64,000 bases of DNA from Cunninghamia lanceolata (GCA_027924645.1 BSBN01001807.1:13720001-13784000), one strand, 5' to 3'; shown: positions 1 through 13,079, counted from the first letter of the stretch. Made by a program: numbers and translations. Notes: generated by a model from the letters alone, not told the origin.

Positions 1-625
1 ATTTATTTATTCTAAGCTTTAATTCCTTATAATTTATTTTAAACTAAAATAGTTTTATAACTTTTTTTCTTATGTATTAGGGATAATTTTTACACTTTAC
101 ACTTTTCATTGTTTAACCCATAGTTTTCCACATTTTCAATTATATTATATTTTACAACCCATATAAATTAATAATACATATAAATTTTAATCTCATATTT
201 ATTTACTCTAAGCTTTAATTCCTTATAGTTTATTTTAAACTAAAATAGTTTTATAACTTTTTTTTTTCTTATGTATTAAGGATAATTTTTACACTTTACA
301 CTTTTCATTGTTTAACCCATAGTTTTTTACTTTTTCAATTATATCATATTTTACAACCCATATACATTAATAATACATATAAATTTTAATCTCATATTTA
401 TTTACTCTAAGCTTTAATTCCTTATAGTTTATTTTAAACTAAACTAGCTTTATGTATTGAGTGTAATTTTTACACTTTACACTTTTCATTGTTTAACCCT
501 TACTTTTCCACTTTTTCAATTATATCCTATTTTACAAGCCATATATACATTAATAATACATGTATAAATTGTAATCTCATATATTTTTTACTCTAAGCTT
601 TAATTCCTTATAGTTTATTTTTAAT
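1..625. repeat. AT-rich tandem repeat, ~196 bp unit
   Basis: Slightly more than three copies of one unit lie head to tail. The landmark CTAAGCTTTAATTCC falls at about 12, 208, 407 and 593, giving spacings of 196, 199 and 186 bp. The short third spacing reflects a small internal deletion. Copies differ by a few substitutions. The fourth copy fades at about 625, and the array runs off the left edge of the window. There is no coding potential. It may be a local satellite or repeats within a larger element that lies outside the window. Confidence 0.85.
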
Positions 626-2314
626 TATGTATTTATATACTAATAAATATTTATGTTACCATTTTTAGTTCAATACAAAATTTATTTTAAATTTATCTCT
701 TTATCTTATACTTTAATTCAACATTTATAATCTTTATTTTTACACAATGGGGAGAACCTAAAATCTTAATAAAAATATTATTCTTAATAATAAAACATAT
801 ATTATATTATATTTTACAAATGATATATTTTTTCAACTGAGTTTCCATTATTAATATGAACAATATATAATCAAATACAATGTAGTATTGATTTAGGAAA
901 TCAATTTATTTATACCAAGAGAAAATATTTTCATTATTATCTTCAAATATTTCATTTGAGATTAAGAAGTTAAGTAATGCTTAGTGGTGTAACTATGCCA
1001 TAGTGTACGAGATACATGTGTTAAAACATAGCATGTGCCTACATGCACCACAAGCCTTGACTAGGACCATCTCAAATGTACTCTATACCTTGAGTTAGAT
1101 TGATTATGTCCTCTCCTATTCCCATAGCCTACTTACCAAACCATTGTCTTCTAAGAGTCAACCCAAAAAATATATATGTATAAGGAATATAATTATTATT
1201 TTTATTTGCACTAAATCACTCAAATAAGAGTGTTTTTTAATTTTTATAAGGTTCTTTTAACCTTTTAACTTCTTTCTTTTCATATTTTTTACACATCTTT
1301 TTTACTATTAAATGATTTACTTTTCTTTTCTCTCTTTTTTATTCTTTAGTAAAACTTTATAAATTTATTTGTTTAATTCTTTTTCTTGGGGAAAAAGTCC
1401 CATAACATTGCACCTAGCATACACCAAAATTGCTTGGCTATGTAAAACATGTAACTAACACATTAATGAATGAGAATACAATAAATTTAATACAAGGATA
1501 GTTGGGGAAATAGAAACAACATAATATTTTTTGGAATTCATTTTGTCAGATTTACAAATCAAATATCTCTAGAAAGTTTTCTTGAGATAAATAGAAAATC
1601 CAAATGAAAAATAATATCTTATCCCCAAACAACCAAATCACCTCCATAAAAATATGACACTCAAACTACATGAACACATGTTACATATTATAGGAACTAG
1701 TCTTCATGAATATGTATTTAAGAATAGGGAACCAAAATACTCTCCCAAACTCCCACATATATGATACTTTAAGCTCACACATGGACATTTAATCCAAGCC
1801 AAAATAGATTTTGTTTTCCATAATGTAAACCATGACCACCTTAGACACCACAACTAGCATTTTTATGGACCCATACTATTTTAGTTACATGGAGAACTAT
1901 TTCCATTATTTTTTTGCACAATTGCATATAGTTGAATCTCACCATCTAAATTCCAAGTGAACTTCCTAAAACATATTTTGTTTATAATCATCCAACATAA
2001 AGAAGGAGCATATGCCACATAAGAGCATGTTCACTCTAAGTATAAAGTTGACACCAAAATAGAAAAATAGTAGTTGTAGCATGCCACTCCAAAACAAAAA
2101 TTGTAAATAAAGAAAGACAAAGAATAAAATCAACACAAAAAATCATAGATCTCAAATAACTAAAAGTGACAAAAAATAATCCCAAACAAGCTACACACCT
2201 AAAAAATTCATTAGTCATGAAAGAAAATCAAGGAATGTGCAATATTCACCTAGGTACAAAAGTAGGAAGAATTGAAACTCAAAAGATTTACCCACGAACT
2301 TTCTTTCTATGAAC
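626..2314. other. Unassigned AT-rich sequence left of the first LTR element
   Basis: I see no gene, LTR, hairpin or tandem array here. The open frames are short and show no family motif. The sequence resumes at 18157 on the far side of the 2320-18151 insertion, because CCTTT at 2315-2319 is the target-site duplication repeated at 18152-18156. Confidence 0.5.
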
Positions 2315-2319
2315 CCTTT

Positions 2320-2744
2320 TGATAGAACGAGACCTTAAAATTTGTGCTCTTCTCCCTTATACACACCAATAGCTGATTAGTTGGTTTCTTAACCTCAAAT
2401 AGTTTTCTATAGACTGTCTGTCACCACACTGACAAACCCAGGTAGGAATATAAGAATCACACATTAACAGTCATAATAAACATCTTATACTTAAACCCAG
2501 TTAGGCGACAGGAACTGTTATCACATATGTGATAGGAATATACACTTGCTGTGTAGCGACGGGAACTTATTCGAACAGATCATAAGCATGATACAACATG
2601 AACAGCTACAAGGCATCAATAACACACAAACTTGGCTTTATTTATTTCAGAAGATGCTTACAATGTTAATAACTATTTCCAGAATGCAAGTTCTAATCTA
2701 ACTATACTTTCCCTATCTACTTTAGCCTGTGTGGGGTCTTTTTC
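2320..2744 (-). repeat. Distal part of the split 3' LTR
   Basis: This stretch aligns with 16793-17218 of the intact LTR almost throughout, with shared TGATAG start, shared run through TTAACCTCAAATAGTTTTC and shared GCCTGTG near the end. Similarity stops at about 2744, where Ty3-related sequence begins. It is the 3' end of the LTR in element orientation. Confidence 0.85.
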
Positions 2745-4774
2745 TCAAAAGATTCAGAGATGGACAATCTCATGAAGATGAAGGGGTTAGGATAGGTTGG
2801 AGGAAAAGGGATGAAGAAAAGAGTCGAATGATACGTGATGCAAGAAGAACGATGAAACACACAAGCAAGCGAGCAAGTATGCACAAATGATACAAGAACA
2901 AACAAGGTATTGCCCCTGTCAAGCAGTAAACCAACGATATACTGATAACGATATACGACAATGTTGTCATGGTGGGGAACGATATATCCCTAGACCAACA
3001 TAGCAGGCATGTTGTCATGGCAGGGAATGATAGATCCCTAGAGCAACATGAAGGATAATGTCTGGTTTCAGGAAATGAAGCATGTCATGTAAGACGCGTG
3101 TATTGGTCTGATTTCGACAATGCAACATCTTGTATAAGACAATTGATTGATTAACTGATCGAGTTGGTTTACGACCAGCCAAGGATCAAGACCACTGATT
3201 GTGATGGGATCATTTGTGCAAGATTGACTTGACTTGATTGGTATGGATTAAGGATGGACCTATATTTTGATCATTGCTCAGACTGACTGGACAAGGATGA
3301 AAGATATGATGATAGATAGAAATATGATTGATAGAAGAAAGACTCGATAGAAGGACTCACAAGCTTTTATAAACATTGATACTCTGTATTTTGTGGAGCT
3401 TTTTTATTGCATGGGATATGGTATGGATGTATAAATGGATATAGGATGGATGCTTTGCTTTTAGAGTGCTTTATTTCATCATTGGGCATTTATTTTTGGT
3501 ACATTTTTTGAAATGTTGTAAGTGAATACAAGCATCTAGGTATAATTGAACCGAGATGACCTGAGTATTGCTGACATGGATTTGATTTAGCAAGTTAAGA
3601 CAAGCATCTAGGTATAATTGAACCGAGATGACCTGAGTACTTCTTGCGTATCAACAAACAAGGATTGCCCCCGTTCATGTTAGACCTTTGATGTCCTCGA
3701 TGATCTTTTGCCGATCATGTCCTTAGACAAGGCTTCACATTACTAAAGATTAATCCACAAACAACAATCAAAGAAAGTAATCATGCCCCCATCATAGCAT
3801 CTCTAGCTTTTGGCATCCTCGAGTAGCATAGGAAGGTATGATAGCAAAAATCAGGACTCAAACTGTTAACCATGTTTCCGATCTACAAAGCATATTTGTG
3901 TGGATATGTGTTTAGTTCTTGCCTTAATTTGCGTAAAATCATTTAGAAGACCTTGGGTATTTGCTTTGCATTGGATAGGTTAAGATGCTCACAGTCAAGA
4001 TTTCTGCTTGAGACGCGGGTTCTGCTTGCATTTGCTTGCTTGGTGAGAAGATTGCACAATCCTTATTGGGGAGACGGACCCTAAGGGACTGACCTAGTGC
4101 CTCGGGGGCTCATTGCTAAATGGCCTTACCTATGTGATGACGTAGAGGCAGCGTAGTTCAGGGTAAACCCTAATGGACCATGGATGGACTAGAAGAAAGA
4201 TGACAAGAATGAAGACAAGAAAGGGGATGAATGGGACCATGGGAGAAATGGAAGCCTCAGGGGCGCATTAGAATAATGGCCTTGCCTACGTGACGACGCA
4301 GAGGCAACGTAGTTCACGGGCTTGGATCAAGGACACTGACGAGAGACACTAAGCCAGGCTCACACGGAGGAGACGGTATGGGACAAAACCTTGGTTGATA
4401 AGGCCACAAGGAGAGGATCAAGCCATGATAGGTAACTGTCAAGTGTTTATTGTGGGACAGATATGGGTCAAATGGGAAATGAGCGAAGGAGGAATGGACT
4501 TAAGGTGATTGGATTCTCAAAGATGGAGAAGGTGGTTTATCACAAGTAACGCCTGTTTACCAGGTTTTCATCACTTGCTTTTATTTGCACGAGAAGATAG
4601 AAAGTAAACATGACACCTGTTTGCCAGGTTTTCATCATGATACCTATCCAAGGTGCCTGTTTGCTAGGTTTTCACCAAAGGACGATTTTTTTGTATGCTT
4701 TCTATTTTTTTTTCAACTTTTTTTGATTTTTTTGATTTTGTGATTTTATGGTGCCCCCTTGCATTGGGGTTCTC
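2745..4774 (-). other. 3' noncoding region of the Tat element with short direct repeats
   Basis: This 2 kb lies downstream of the integrase stop. It holds several direct repeats: about 45 bp at 3531 and 3602; about 45 bp at 2961 and 3007 (both with GTTGTCATGG then ATCCCTAGA); about 60 bp at 4100 and 4254 (both with TGGCCTT, GAGGCA, CGTAGTTCA); and three copies of a CCTGTTTRCYAGGTTTTCA motif between 4550 and 4680. A pyrimidine run (4690-4740) resembles the matching place in the second Tat copy (42700-42760). No LTR or coding frame is recognisable. Confidence 0.6.
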
Positions 4775-6000
4775 CTAGGTATAGAACCGGCGAAGGTGCA
4801 TGTTGTTGATTGGATCATCGAACAACTCACCCTCTGATGTGGCCAACTGATATGCCCCCGATCCGTAAGCAGCTACAATCACATAGGGCCCAAGCCAGTT
4901 AGGTTTGAACTTACCTTTCTTTTCTCTGTCTTGTTGATTGCGAGGGTTTTCGCTGAGGACGAGGTCCCCAACCTTGAAGCACCGTGGGCGAACCTTGTGG
5001 TTATAGCTTCTTGACATCATCTGTTGATAGGCTTTGAGATGGCCGAAGGCTTTCTGGCGCCTCTCTTCTAGCAGCTCTAGTTCTTGTAACCTAGAGACTC
5101 TGTATTCTTCGTCTGATATGAGACCTTTCAACGACACCCTGAGGGATGGTAGTTCGACCTCAATGGGGAGGATGGCTTCTGAACCATAGACAAGGGCGTA
5201 GGGTGTAGCACATGTGGGAGTGCATATACTGGTTCTGTAGGCCCACAGAGTGGGATTGAGTTGGACATGCCAATCATGACCAGCATCGTTGACAGTCTTC
5301 TTTAGGATTTTCAGAATGGTTTTATTCGATGCCTCAGCTTGGCCGTTACCTTGGGGGTAGTATGGAGTGGAGAAACGATGTTGGATTTTGAAATGCTCAC
5401 AGAGCTCTTGGACATCCTAATTTTTGAATGGTCTTCCATTATCCGTGATAATAGATGAAGGAATACCATATCTGCAGATAATGTAATTCAGAATGAAAGA
5501 GGAAATTTGCTTACCTGTGACAGTGGTTAGGGGAATGGCCTCAGTACACTTTGTGAAATACTCAGTGGCGGTTATGATGAATTTGTGGCCGTTGGAAGAG
5601 GGTTGATGAATCTTTCCCACAAGGTCAAGTCCCCACTGGCAAAAGGGCCAGGGTGTCGTTAAAGGTCTGAACTCTTGAATAGGTGCATGGATCAGGTTTC
5701 CATGTATTTGGCACTGTTTACACTTTTTGACGAACTGATATGAATCCATTTCCATGTTTGGCTAGTAATAACCCAAACTCAAGAGTTTCTTGGCTAAGGA
5801 AGGACCGCTGGAGTGTGTTCCACATATCCCTTCGTGTACGTCTCACAAGCCAGTTATGGATCCTTCTTGTTCTAAACAACAGAGCAAAGTACTATCCAGA
5901 CTACGTCGGTAAAGGGTATCAGCTATGATGGTGTAGCGAGCGGTTTGTCGGATGAAAGTTTGTTTTTGGTTGGAAGAGAGGTCCGGTGGGAGAATATTGT
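4775..6000 (-). pseudogene. Ty3 integrase (broken)
   Basis: In minus-strand order it starts with the HHCC zinc domain (VHEGICGTH, then CKQCQ near 5720). The catalytic core follows, with Asp in WGLDLVGK (~5640), Asp in TDNGRPF (~5425) and Glu in GQAEASNKT (~5330), so the DDE triad is still readable. The C-terminal domain ends with the WLGPY motif and HLRRFYT before the stop at 4775. Breaks include a TGA before VHEG (~5842), TAG where GYYWP is usual (~5768) and TAG after PFKN (~5416). The enzyme would insert element cDNA into the genome. This copy cannot. Confidence 0.85.
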
Positions 6001-6682
6001 CCTTGAGGTAAGTGTAAGTCCTACCGTACCAAGGTGAATTAGATCCGACTAGGAGGCAAATGGAATGGGTTTTAAGGAGATCATAAGCCGGTTGCTGGAT
6101 GGTTTCCACTAAGAACTCATACCATGACTCATATTTAGGTATTTCTAGAAGAGAGGCTATGGTAGCCATTGCATCTGCTGCTTTGTTCTCTATCCTAGGT
6201 ATTTGCTCGAAGGAGATGGTCCCAAAGTGTTCTTTGAAGTCATCGACCATCCGTTTGTACAGGATGAGCTTCTCATCTTTGGTTTGATACTCATTGTTGA
6301 CCTGATTGATGATAAGCTGAGAATCACCGTAGACATATAGTGCTTGGATTTTCTACTCAGTGACCATCTTGAGACCAATGACCAAGGCTTCATATTCCGC
6401 TATGTTGTTTGTGTACGGAAATAACAACCGGTAGGACTTCAGAATTGTGTCACCTTGGGGGGTGATAAATAGGATACCTGCCCCCGATCCATGGTTGGTG
6501 TAAGACCTGTCGAAGTAGAGTTTCCAAGGAGATGTTGATAGAGTGAATAAAGACTCATCAGGAAACTCAAACTGCATTGGTGAGGTGTCTTGTAATGGTG
6601 CATCAGCTAGTTGGTCAGGGATGATTTGTCCCTTGATGGCTTTTCTGTCCACATACTCTATGTCATATTCACTGAGAAGCAT
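6001..6682 (-). pseudogene. Second (archaeal-like) RNase H of the Tat element
   Basis: The frame after LSEYDIEY contains KLYFDRSYTNHGSGAGILF, then NNIAEYEAL, YGDSQLIINQV and PRIENKAADAMATIASL. These are the four acidic-residue blocks of an RNase H fold. The first block reads FDRS where FDGS is usual. Position after the normal RT-RNase H and before integrase is diagnostic of Tat elements, which are known to have acquired an extra RNase H. It would remove RNA from RNA:DNA hybrids during reverse transcription. A TAG interrupts it at about 6353. Confidence 0.8.
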
Positions 6683-7915
6683 AACCCACTTTGCTAGTCA
6701 ACTTGTGAGAGGTGCTTTGCTGAGGAGATACTTCAATGGGTCAATTTTTGCAATGAGTTTGACAGGATGTGCCAGCATGTAATGTCGGAGTTTTTGTGAA
6801 GCAAAAACCACCACAAGGCATGATCTTTCTACTTGTGAGTATCGTAACTTGTAGCCCACTAAGGTTTGACTGATGTAGTATACAACTCTCTCCTTGTTCT
6901 CGTAGTCTTGCTACGCTAGAAGAGCTCCAAGAGCAGTGGGTGTAGCAAATATGTAGAGAATTAAAGGTTTTCCTTAGATCGGAGGCATGAGTATGGGTGG
7001 ATTCATAAGATACTCCTTTAGCTTGTTGAATGCTTCTTCGCACCGCTCATCCCATTTAAATGGAATGTTCTTATGTAGGAGGTGGTTGAAAGGTTGGCAC
7101 TTGTCTGCCAGTTGTGATATGAACCTGCTGATGGCCTGCAGCTTGCCCTGTAGGGATCTCAACTGAGTTAGAGTCTTGGGCGGTGGCATGTCCATTATAG
7201 CTTTGACCTTGGCAGGGTCTACCTCTATTCCATTTGCTGACACGATGAAGCCTAGCAGTTTGCCTGAAGTTACCCCAAACACACATTTCTTCGGGTTCAG
7301 TTTGACTTGGAATTGGTCCAACCTTCGAAAGACTTTTTCTAGGACATCCAGGTGTGAGTCCCTTGTGAGAGATTTTGCTAAGATATCGTCAACATAGTCC
7401 TCCATAGTTACATGCATCATGACATGGAATATAGTTGTCATGGCCCGATGATATGTAGCACCTGTGTTTTTCAGCCCAAAAGGCATGACATTCTAGTAAA
7501 AGGTACCCCATGGGCAAGTGAAAGTTGTTTTGTGTTGATCCTCTGGTGCTATTTTGATTTGATTATACCCTGAGAATCCGTCCATGAGTGATAGCATTGT
7601 ATGTCCTGCAGTTAGGTCAACTATGATATCGATGTTTGGCAATGGAAAGTCATCCTTGCGGCATGCTTTGTTTAAGTCTTGAAAATCATTGCATAGTCGA
7701 ACCCGGCCATCTAGTTTAGACACTGGCACAATGTTGGATATCCATTCTGGGTAATCTATGGCTCTAATGAACCCCACATCTAACAATTTTTTGAGTTCTT
7801 CTTTGACCAAAAGTGCTATGTGAGGATGCATTTTTCTCAGCTTCTGCTTTACTGGTTTTACTACCAGATCCAATGGCAAATGATGTAGAATTAGGTTTGG
7901 GTCTAAGCCTGGCAT
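6683..7915 (-). pseudogene. Ty3 reverse transcriptase and first RNase H (broken)
   Basis: RT starts at MPGLDPNLILHHLPL (7915). Conserved RT blocks are readable: SKLDGRVRLCNDFQDLN, DGFSGYNQI, MPFGLKNTGATY and the catalytic YVDD (7385-7396), followed by LNPKKCVFG and LLGFIVSANGI. The RNase H part reads GKPLILYIFATPTALGALL, YISQTL, YSQVERSCL and HYMLAHPVKL. Stops occur at ~7490 (just before MPFG), ~6974, ~6912 and ~6698. Several lie where Gln or Arg codons are usual. This region frameshifts relative to the linker upstream (overlap at 7903-7915). Confidence 0.9.
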
Positions 7916-9345
7916 GTCTGCATATGACCAAGCAAAACTGCCTCTCTTCTTCTTAAAGAACGTACAAACCTAGTTTTCTCTGGTGGTGTAAGAGATTTGG
8001 CAAAGTGGATAATCTTGGGCTGCTCTTCTGTTCCAATATTCATGGGCTCTATCGGCTCCACGACAATTTGTGACCTTTCCTGGTACATATCACTAGGGAG
8101 AGTGTCAAGCATTCTATCGTCAGGTGCCACAGTTGGGTTTTCACCTTCGAATGCGTCCTTTCTTTTTACTGTTTTATGATCTGACACTGCTGCAAGGCAG
8201 TTTTCATTGTCAGATCCATTTTTGATCTTGATATTTTTGGGACTGGAAGGCTTGGCACCCTCCCCGAAGTAAGCCATGGTATTTAGTTTGATAGAAAAAC
8301 TAGCTTTATGATCTCCCTTTGGCAAGTGGTCCCTAAGTTCCATATAATCAATGTAAGCATCATCGTTCTGGAACATATCTAATTGGGGGGTTCCTTGTAG
8401 ATCCCAGTCAATAAGCTCAGGGTGTAAGAGGGGAAGGGAGTCGGATGAGAGACCTGATTCATTGATGGTGTGAATGGAAATGTTAGGAGCATTGGTGGGG
8501 GTAGTGTTCCAGGTGGTACTTTCCTCCAAGTTGTTTATTGCAATGGAATTTGAACTTTCCTCGAAAGCCATAATCTCAGGGAGGGGCAAATTAGACTCCA
8601 GTGATCTGTCCCGTTGTGTTTGTCCCTCATGGTAGGGGATAAGAGTTTGGATGGTGTCAACTTCTTTGTCATCGTAGGAGTGCTCTGTTAGCTCATCCCA
8701 CTCATACTCATTTGAATCCGTGTCGCTGTCCATTTGGAGTGTTTGGATTGTATCCATAAGACAGGCATTTTCCTTGGCTTTACCCTTGCCTTTGTACCCT
8801 AGGCCAGTTGTGTTTCTAGCCGATGAAGATGAAGAAGGTTGAATAGGTTCAGTGATTCCTTCTTTTCTGAGGTCAATGGGGCCTTGTCCTTCGTACCCCA
8901 TTCTGTGCAGAATAGTCTCACCTCGCCCATAGAGTTCTGTTGGAAGTCTAGGCGGGGCTTGGGGTGTGTTTTCTTCTTCAATATAAAGCCATTGCAGGAG
9001 ATCTCGTTCCTCTGATTTGTCGGATAAGGTCCCCCATTTTACAAAGGGAGTTACGGGGATTTCTAGAGGAGCAGATGGATTTGGAAAATGTCTTAGTTGG
9101 CCAAAAGATTTAGGAGATAAAGGCAATGTGGCAAGATTGAGACTGTGCTCAATTGAGTATTCTCCCACTCTGGTTTCTTTTATGGTAACCTTCTGGGCTT
9201 TGGGTCTTGAGGAAGAAGCTTCAGTGGTATGGTCCTGGTGCAAGGTTGGGGAAATGTATGCTCTGTTGGTGGGTATGACACATTCAGGTTTTGCACGGAA
9301 AGAATTGCAGTGCTGGTAGGGGTCGGGGTCGCCTTGAATGGTGAC
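7903..9345 (-). pseudogene. Protease-RT linker with G-patch-like motif
   Basis: This ~450-codon frame joins protease to RT. It is rich in Ser, Pro, Asp and Glu and has no enzyme motif. A G-patch-like segment, HRMGYEGQGPIDLRKEGI, is followed about 25 residues later by TGLGYKGKGK. G-patch segments are known from gag-pol of some plant and animal retroelements and are usually taken to bind RNA or helicases. Its role here is inference. The C-terminal end drops out of frame around 7950, so the FAWSYADMPGLD junction typical of the family is read only by shifting frame. A TAG at 9346-9348 separates it from the protease frame. Confidence 0.7.
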
Positions 9346-10488
9346 CTACTTGCCATTGTGTAGGAACTTAATGCATTGATGATAGGTTGAGGGGACAACC
9401 TTCATGGTGTGGATCCATGGTCTCCCTAGTAGGATATTATAAGCAAGCTCCTGATCAAGGACTTGGCACACCACATCTTTGATTATCGGTCCCACTTGAA
9501 TGGGTAGGACAACCATTCCCTTTGTGGTTCTTTCTTCCTCGTCATATGCTTTGATGGTAATTTTCCTCCTTGGATCAACTGCCTGTTCGGAGAACCCCAG
9601 TGCAAGGACTAGCTTCAATGTGCAAATATTTAAACCGGCACCCCCATCAATGAGAACCCTCTTGATGTGGTGCTTGTGTATAAATGTGATAATGTGCAGA
9701 GGGGTGTTGTGGGGTTGAGATACAGAAAGGTCATCTTGCTCAGTAAATGATATGGAATTGGAGGATGTCAGATTGCCTACCATGGTTTGGAACTTCTCTT
9801 GAGCCAAGTTAGTGGGGACAGTGGTTTCCACTAAGGCTTTCTCAAGAATCTCCTTATGAGAAGGAGATAGACGCAATAGCTCCAATATGGAAATGTGAGC
9901 TGGAGTTTTCTGTAACTGGTCGATGACATTGTACTGACGGAAGGTGGATGGAGATGGTGATGACCTTGGAGGAACGGTATTGAGCGTGACTTTACCACTG
10001 CGGGTAATTATACTACAACCAGTTCTGTTAGGTCCTGGTTGTTGGTTGGGTGAGATGACATTGACCTGCAGAATATGCTCAGAAATGCAGTTTATGGTGT
10101 AGTCAAATGGAACACTTGCATAGTTAGCATTACTCGTCCCGTTGTTCTGATTTGACCGGCTGCGATTAATGTTGTTGTCGTTACTGTTGTTGTTGTGGCC
10201 ATGGTTGTTGTTGTTGTGGTTGGTATATGGCCTATTATGATTCAGAAGTGGATCCCTATAGGCCACATGAGTTTCATTGGAGGTATGCTGTTGTGTCCCT
10301 CCCTGATTCTGATCCAGTATATCTTGTATGACATTTTTGAGGCGGATGCAGTTGTTAGTTGTATGCCCCCTTCCTCGATGATATTCACAATAGTCTGTGT
10401 CCTTCCAGTAGGGAGGTTTGACTATAGGCTCGTAATCACTCGGTGGTAGAGAAATTTCATTGTTAGCCAACAACTTCCTGAGTGCAGA
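9346..10488 (-). pseudogene. Ty3 zinc knuckle and aspartic protease
   Basis: The N-terminal part carries a CCHC-like knuckle variant, CEYHRGRGHTTNNC (~10390-10345), for nucleic-acid binding. An Asn-rich low-complexity stretch follows (~10130-10230, partly a GTT trinucleotide run on the plus strand). The retropepsin starts near HHIKRVLIDGGAGLNIC (~9660); Tat proteases commonly show DGG where other families have DTG or DSG. The domain closes with YNILLGRPWIHTMK. It would process the polyprotein. Frame ends at TAG at 9346. Confidence 0.85.
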
Positions 10489-11733
10489 CTATTGAGACTC
10501 CCCCAATGGTGTGAATTTTCTCCTTGGATTTGAATTGAACCAAGGTCTAGGCTCCCGAGAAGGTGGTTTGTTGATTGTACCGTTGTTCGTTTCGCCTTTT
10601 AGAGTGAATATAGGTTGTTGCTTGGGAGCTGCCGCCTTGGCATCCACTACCCCATCATTGACCACATTCTTGTTCTTGGTCCAAAACTTTGACTTATCCG
10701 CTGTGTAATTTGAAGTAGGTGTGTCCTTGTAGATCTTGATAGCTCCTTTAGCGATCATAGCCTTCTCGATAAACAAGCCCATTTCAATGACTTTTGAGAA
10801 AGATGTAGGGCATTGTATCTGTATCTAATAGCTAAGATCAGTGTTTAGGTTGTGGACAAACATCTCCAATAGCTGCTTCTCAGGCATATCATAAGAACAC
10901 TTACTAGCTAGCTGTCTCCATCGTTGTAAGAAGGTGGCGAATGACTCACCACTCTTTTGTTTGGTGTTGCATAGATCTAGCATAGATACCTCGTGTTCTA
11001 TGTTGTAAGAGAAGTGCGTTATAAATTTATTGACAAGTTCATCAAAAGTTCTGATTCCTATTGGGAGACGCGAGAACCACTCCATAGCCTGACCACCTAA
11101 AGATCGTGGGAATAGTCTCATCAAGTAGGTCTCATTGTGAGCTACTTCTAAACATGCTGCAGTGAATTCCCTGATATGATCCCTAGGGTCCCCCTTCCCT
11201 TTATATTTGTCAAACTTTGGCACTCCGAACTGGTAGGGGAATGGCTTCATGACCAAATTCTTGTCAAAGGGGTACGGTGCTATATCTTCTAAGGAGTAGT
11301 TTTTGGTAGTTGTACCCATCTTAAGGTCTGATATTTCTTGTGTGAGGCTCTCAAGTCATTTTCTCATTTCTTCCATAGGAGCATTTTGATCTATGGGTTT
11401 CTTGCCTCTATCATTTGCATGGGGGACTGTGTCATTTGTGCCCCTCTCATTATCATCACACCTCCTCTCCGGATCATCGTCGACATTTTCCATGATGGAG
11501 GTTATGTTAAAGTCTGCAGGGAGTTTGATTCCGAGACTAGCAAGATGATGGAAGTATTTGTGGGGGTCTTCAAGGAGTACCTTCTCTACCAGGCGTTGGA
11601 ATTTTCTATCTTGGATGTGCGCTACTAATTCTTTATGAGAAATTTCTTCATCATCCTCACGTGGTTTGATGAGGTGTTTGGATGAGCCAGCCATTTCTTT
11701 TTGCTTGTTGTGCTGGGATCGAGTAAGAACCAT
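10489..11733 (-). pseudogene. Ty3 gag (capsid) region, broken
   Basis: The likely start is MVLTRSQHNKQKEMAG at 11733, the first Met of the long frame after a 2.2 kb leader. The capsid core is FPYQFGVPKFDKYKGKGDP, DHIREFTAACL, LFPRSLGGQAMEWFSRLP, NKFITHFS, LDLCNTKQKSGESFATFLQRW, the pattern of the plant retrotransposon gag family. Stops are at 11356 (TGA), ~10825 (TAG) and 10489 (TAG); the two TAGs sit where a Gln would fit. The protein would build the virus-like particle that packages element RNA in the cytoplasm. Confidence 0.85.
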
Positions 11734-12235
11734 GTAAGGTGATGCAGGATGGAGGGGATTGGGACTGGAAATTTAGGCAAGGTGCCAACTGAGATTGTTG
11801 TGAATGGGGTATCTAGGACAAGACTTGGACAAAGGATTTTCTCGCTCAATGACTTCAAGTAAGACAGTTGACACAAGACGCTAGCCACTAGTAAGGGTAG
11901 TCGATACCAGTCTTATTGTGTAGGGCTTAGTCGCTCAACAAGACTACTAGCAAAGGTACTGTGACCTACTAGGCTTACGTGAATTCACTAATGAAACGAA
12001 GAAGGACCTATGTCGAACCGGTATGGGATAGATTGACTTTGGGACAAGAGGCGCTTGGACAGAAAGTGAATGGGACGATGGACGAAAGAGAGAGATTTGG
12101 GTGAAACGGATGAAGACTGACGGCAAGGTTGAATATGATCTCAGAAAGTGAAACTAGGCTGAAATGGGTGTCTAAATCAAGTGAAAATATTTTCTCAAAA
12201 ATAGGGCAAGTGCTCATTGTCATATATGGGCCAAA

Positions 12236-12385
12236 ACAAATGCGCAACAGGAATGAACAAATGCGCCGTAAGTCGCGGTATATGCGCAGCTCTGGTGAAG
12301 TATAAATGCACAACAACAGTATGTATATGCGCACAAAGTCGATACGCATGCGCGACAGAAAGGAGTATATGCGCAGTTCTAGTTT
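12236..12385 (-). repeat. GCGC-core periodic repeat array 1
   Basis: About seven units, 20-23 bp apart, each centred on ATGCGC (or ATGCAC) followed by a variable AT/CA-rich spacer. On the element strand the core reads GCGCAT. In an otherwise AT-rich region this concentration of GCGC is striking. The same core recurs 1.2 kb away in array 2, in the same orientation. Confidence 0.75.
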
Positions 12386-13079
12386 TTTTTGCAAAATTTT
12401 GGATTTTTCTAAAATTTTTTGGTATCCTTGGCTGGAAAAAGGCCTTCTTTATCTGATTTTGTGATTTAACAGCAAGAAAACACCGCAAGCACAAAGAATA
12501 TTTTATAGTTTTTCATTGTTTTTGTAGTTTTCTGACTCTATTTTGGACTAAACTGAACAAAAGCAAGCACAAAGATCCTAGGTGAGAAATGGATTATAAG
12601 GGATTTGGGCCACTAGAACAAGAGGTATTTAATGCGGGCAACCGTTCAAGTGGTTACACATGCGGTGGCACTACTCTCCGTTATGGAGTCTCCCAGCCTC
12701 AAAGGGTTGCGCCTGAGAGGGTTTTGGGGGAGGTTGGCCGTCGGTGTAACATAACAACACTTGTTGCAGGAAGTTTTCACCTCAAGCACAATTTATTTTA
12801 AGTGGCTTGGTAGGGCTTGGCTTTAGCTTGTTACCACTCAAGGTCGTTCCCACTTGGACAAGCGTGCATCCAAGGGCAGGCCCCTCCTAAAGGTTAAACA
12901 AATAGAATGACAAGTCTGGCACTCTGATCACCCAGAAGAGGGGAGAGCATAAACCTATTATCATTCGTCAAGCATAGAATACACTGATTAATCCAACCTA
13001 TTTAAAAGTGAAAAACTAAATGGGCTAATCTACTCAAGCACAGAACTTTGAAGTGATTTTAGCAAGATAGCACTGGTTC

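Noticed and set aside
10195..10449. Small plus-strand membrane-like protein
   Set aside because: It is antisense to the Asn-rich part of the Ty3 protease frame; the Val run comes from a GTT trinucleotide stretch.
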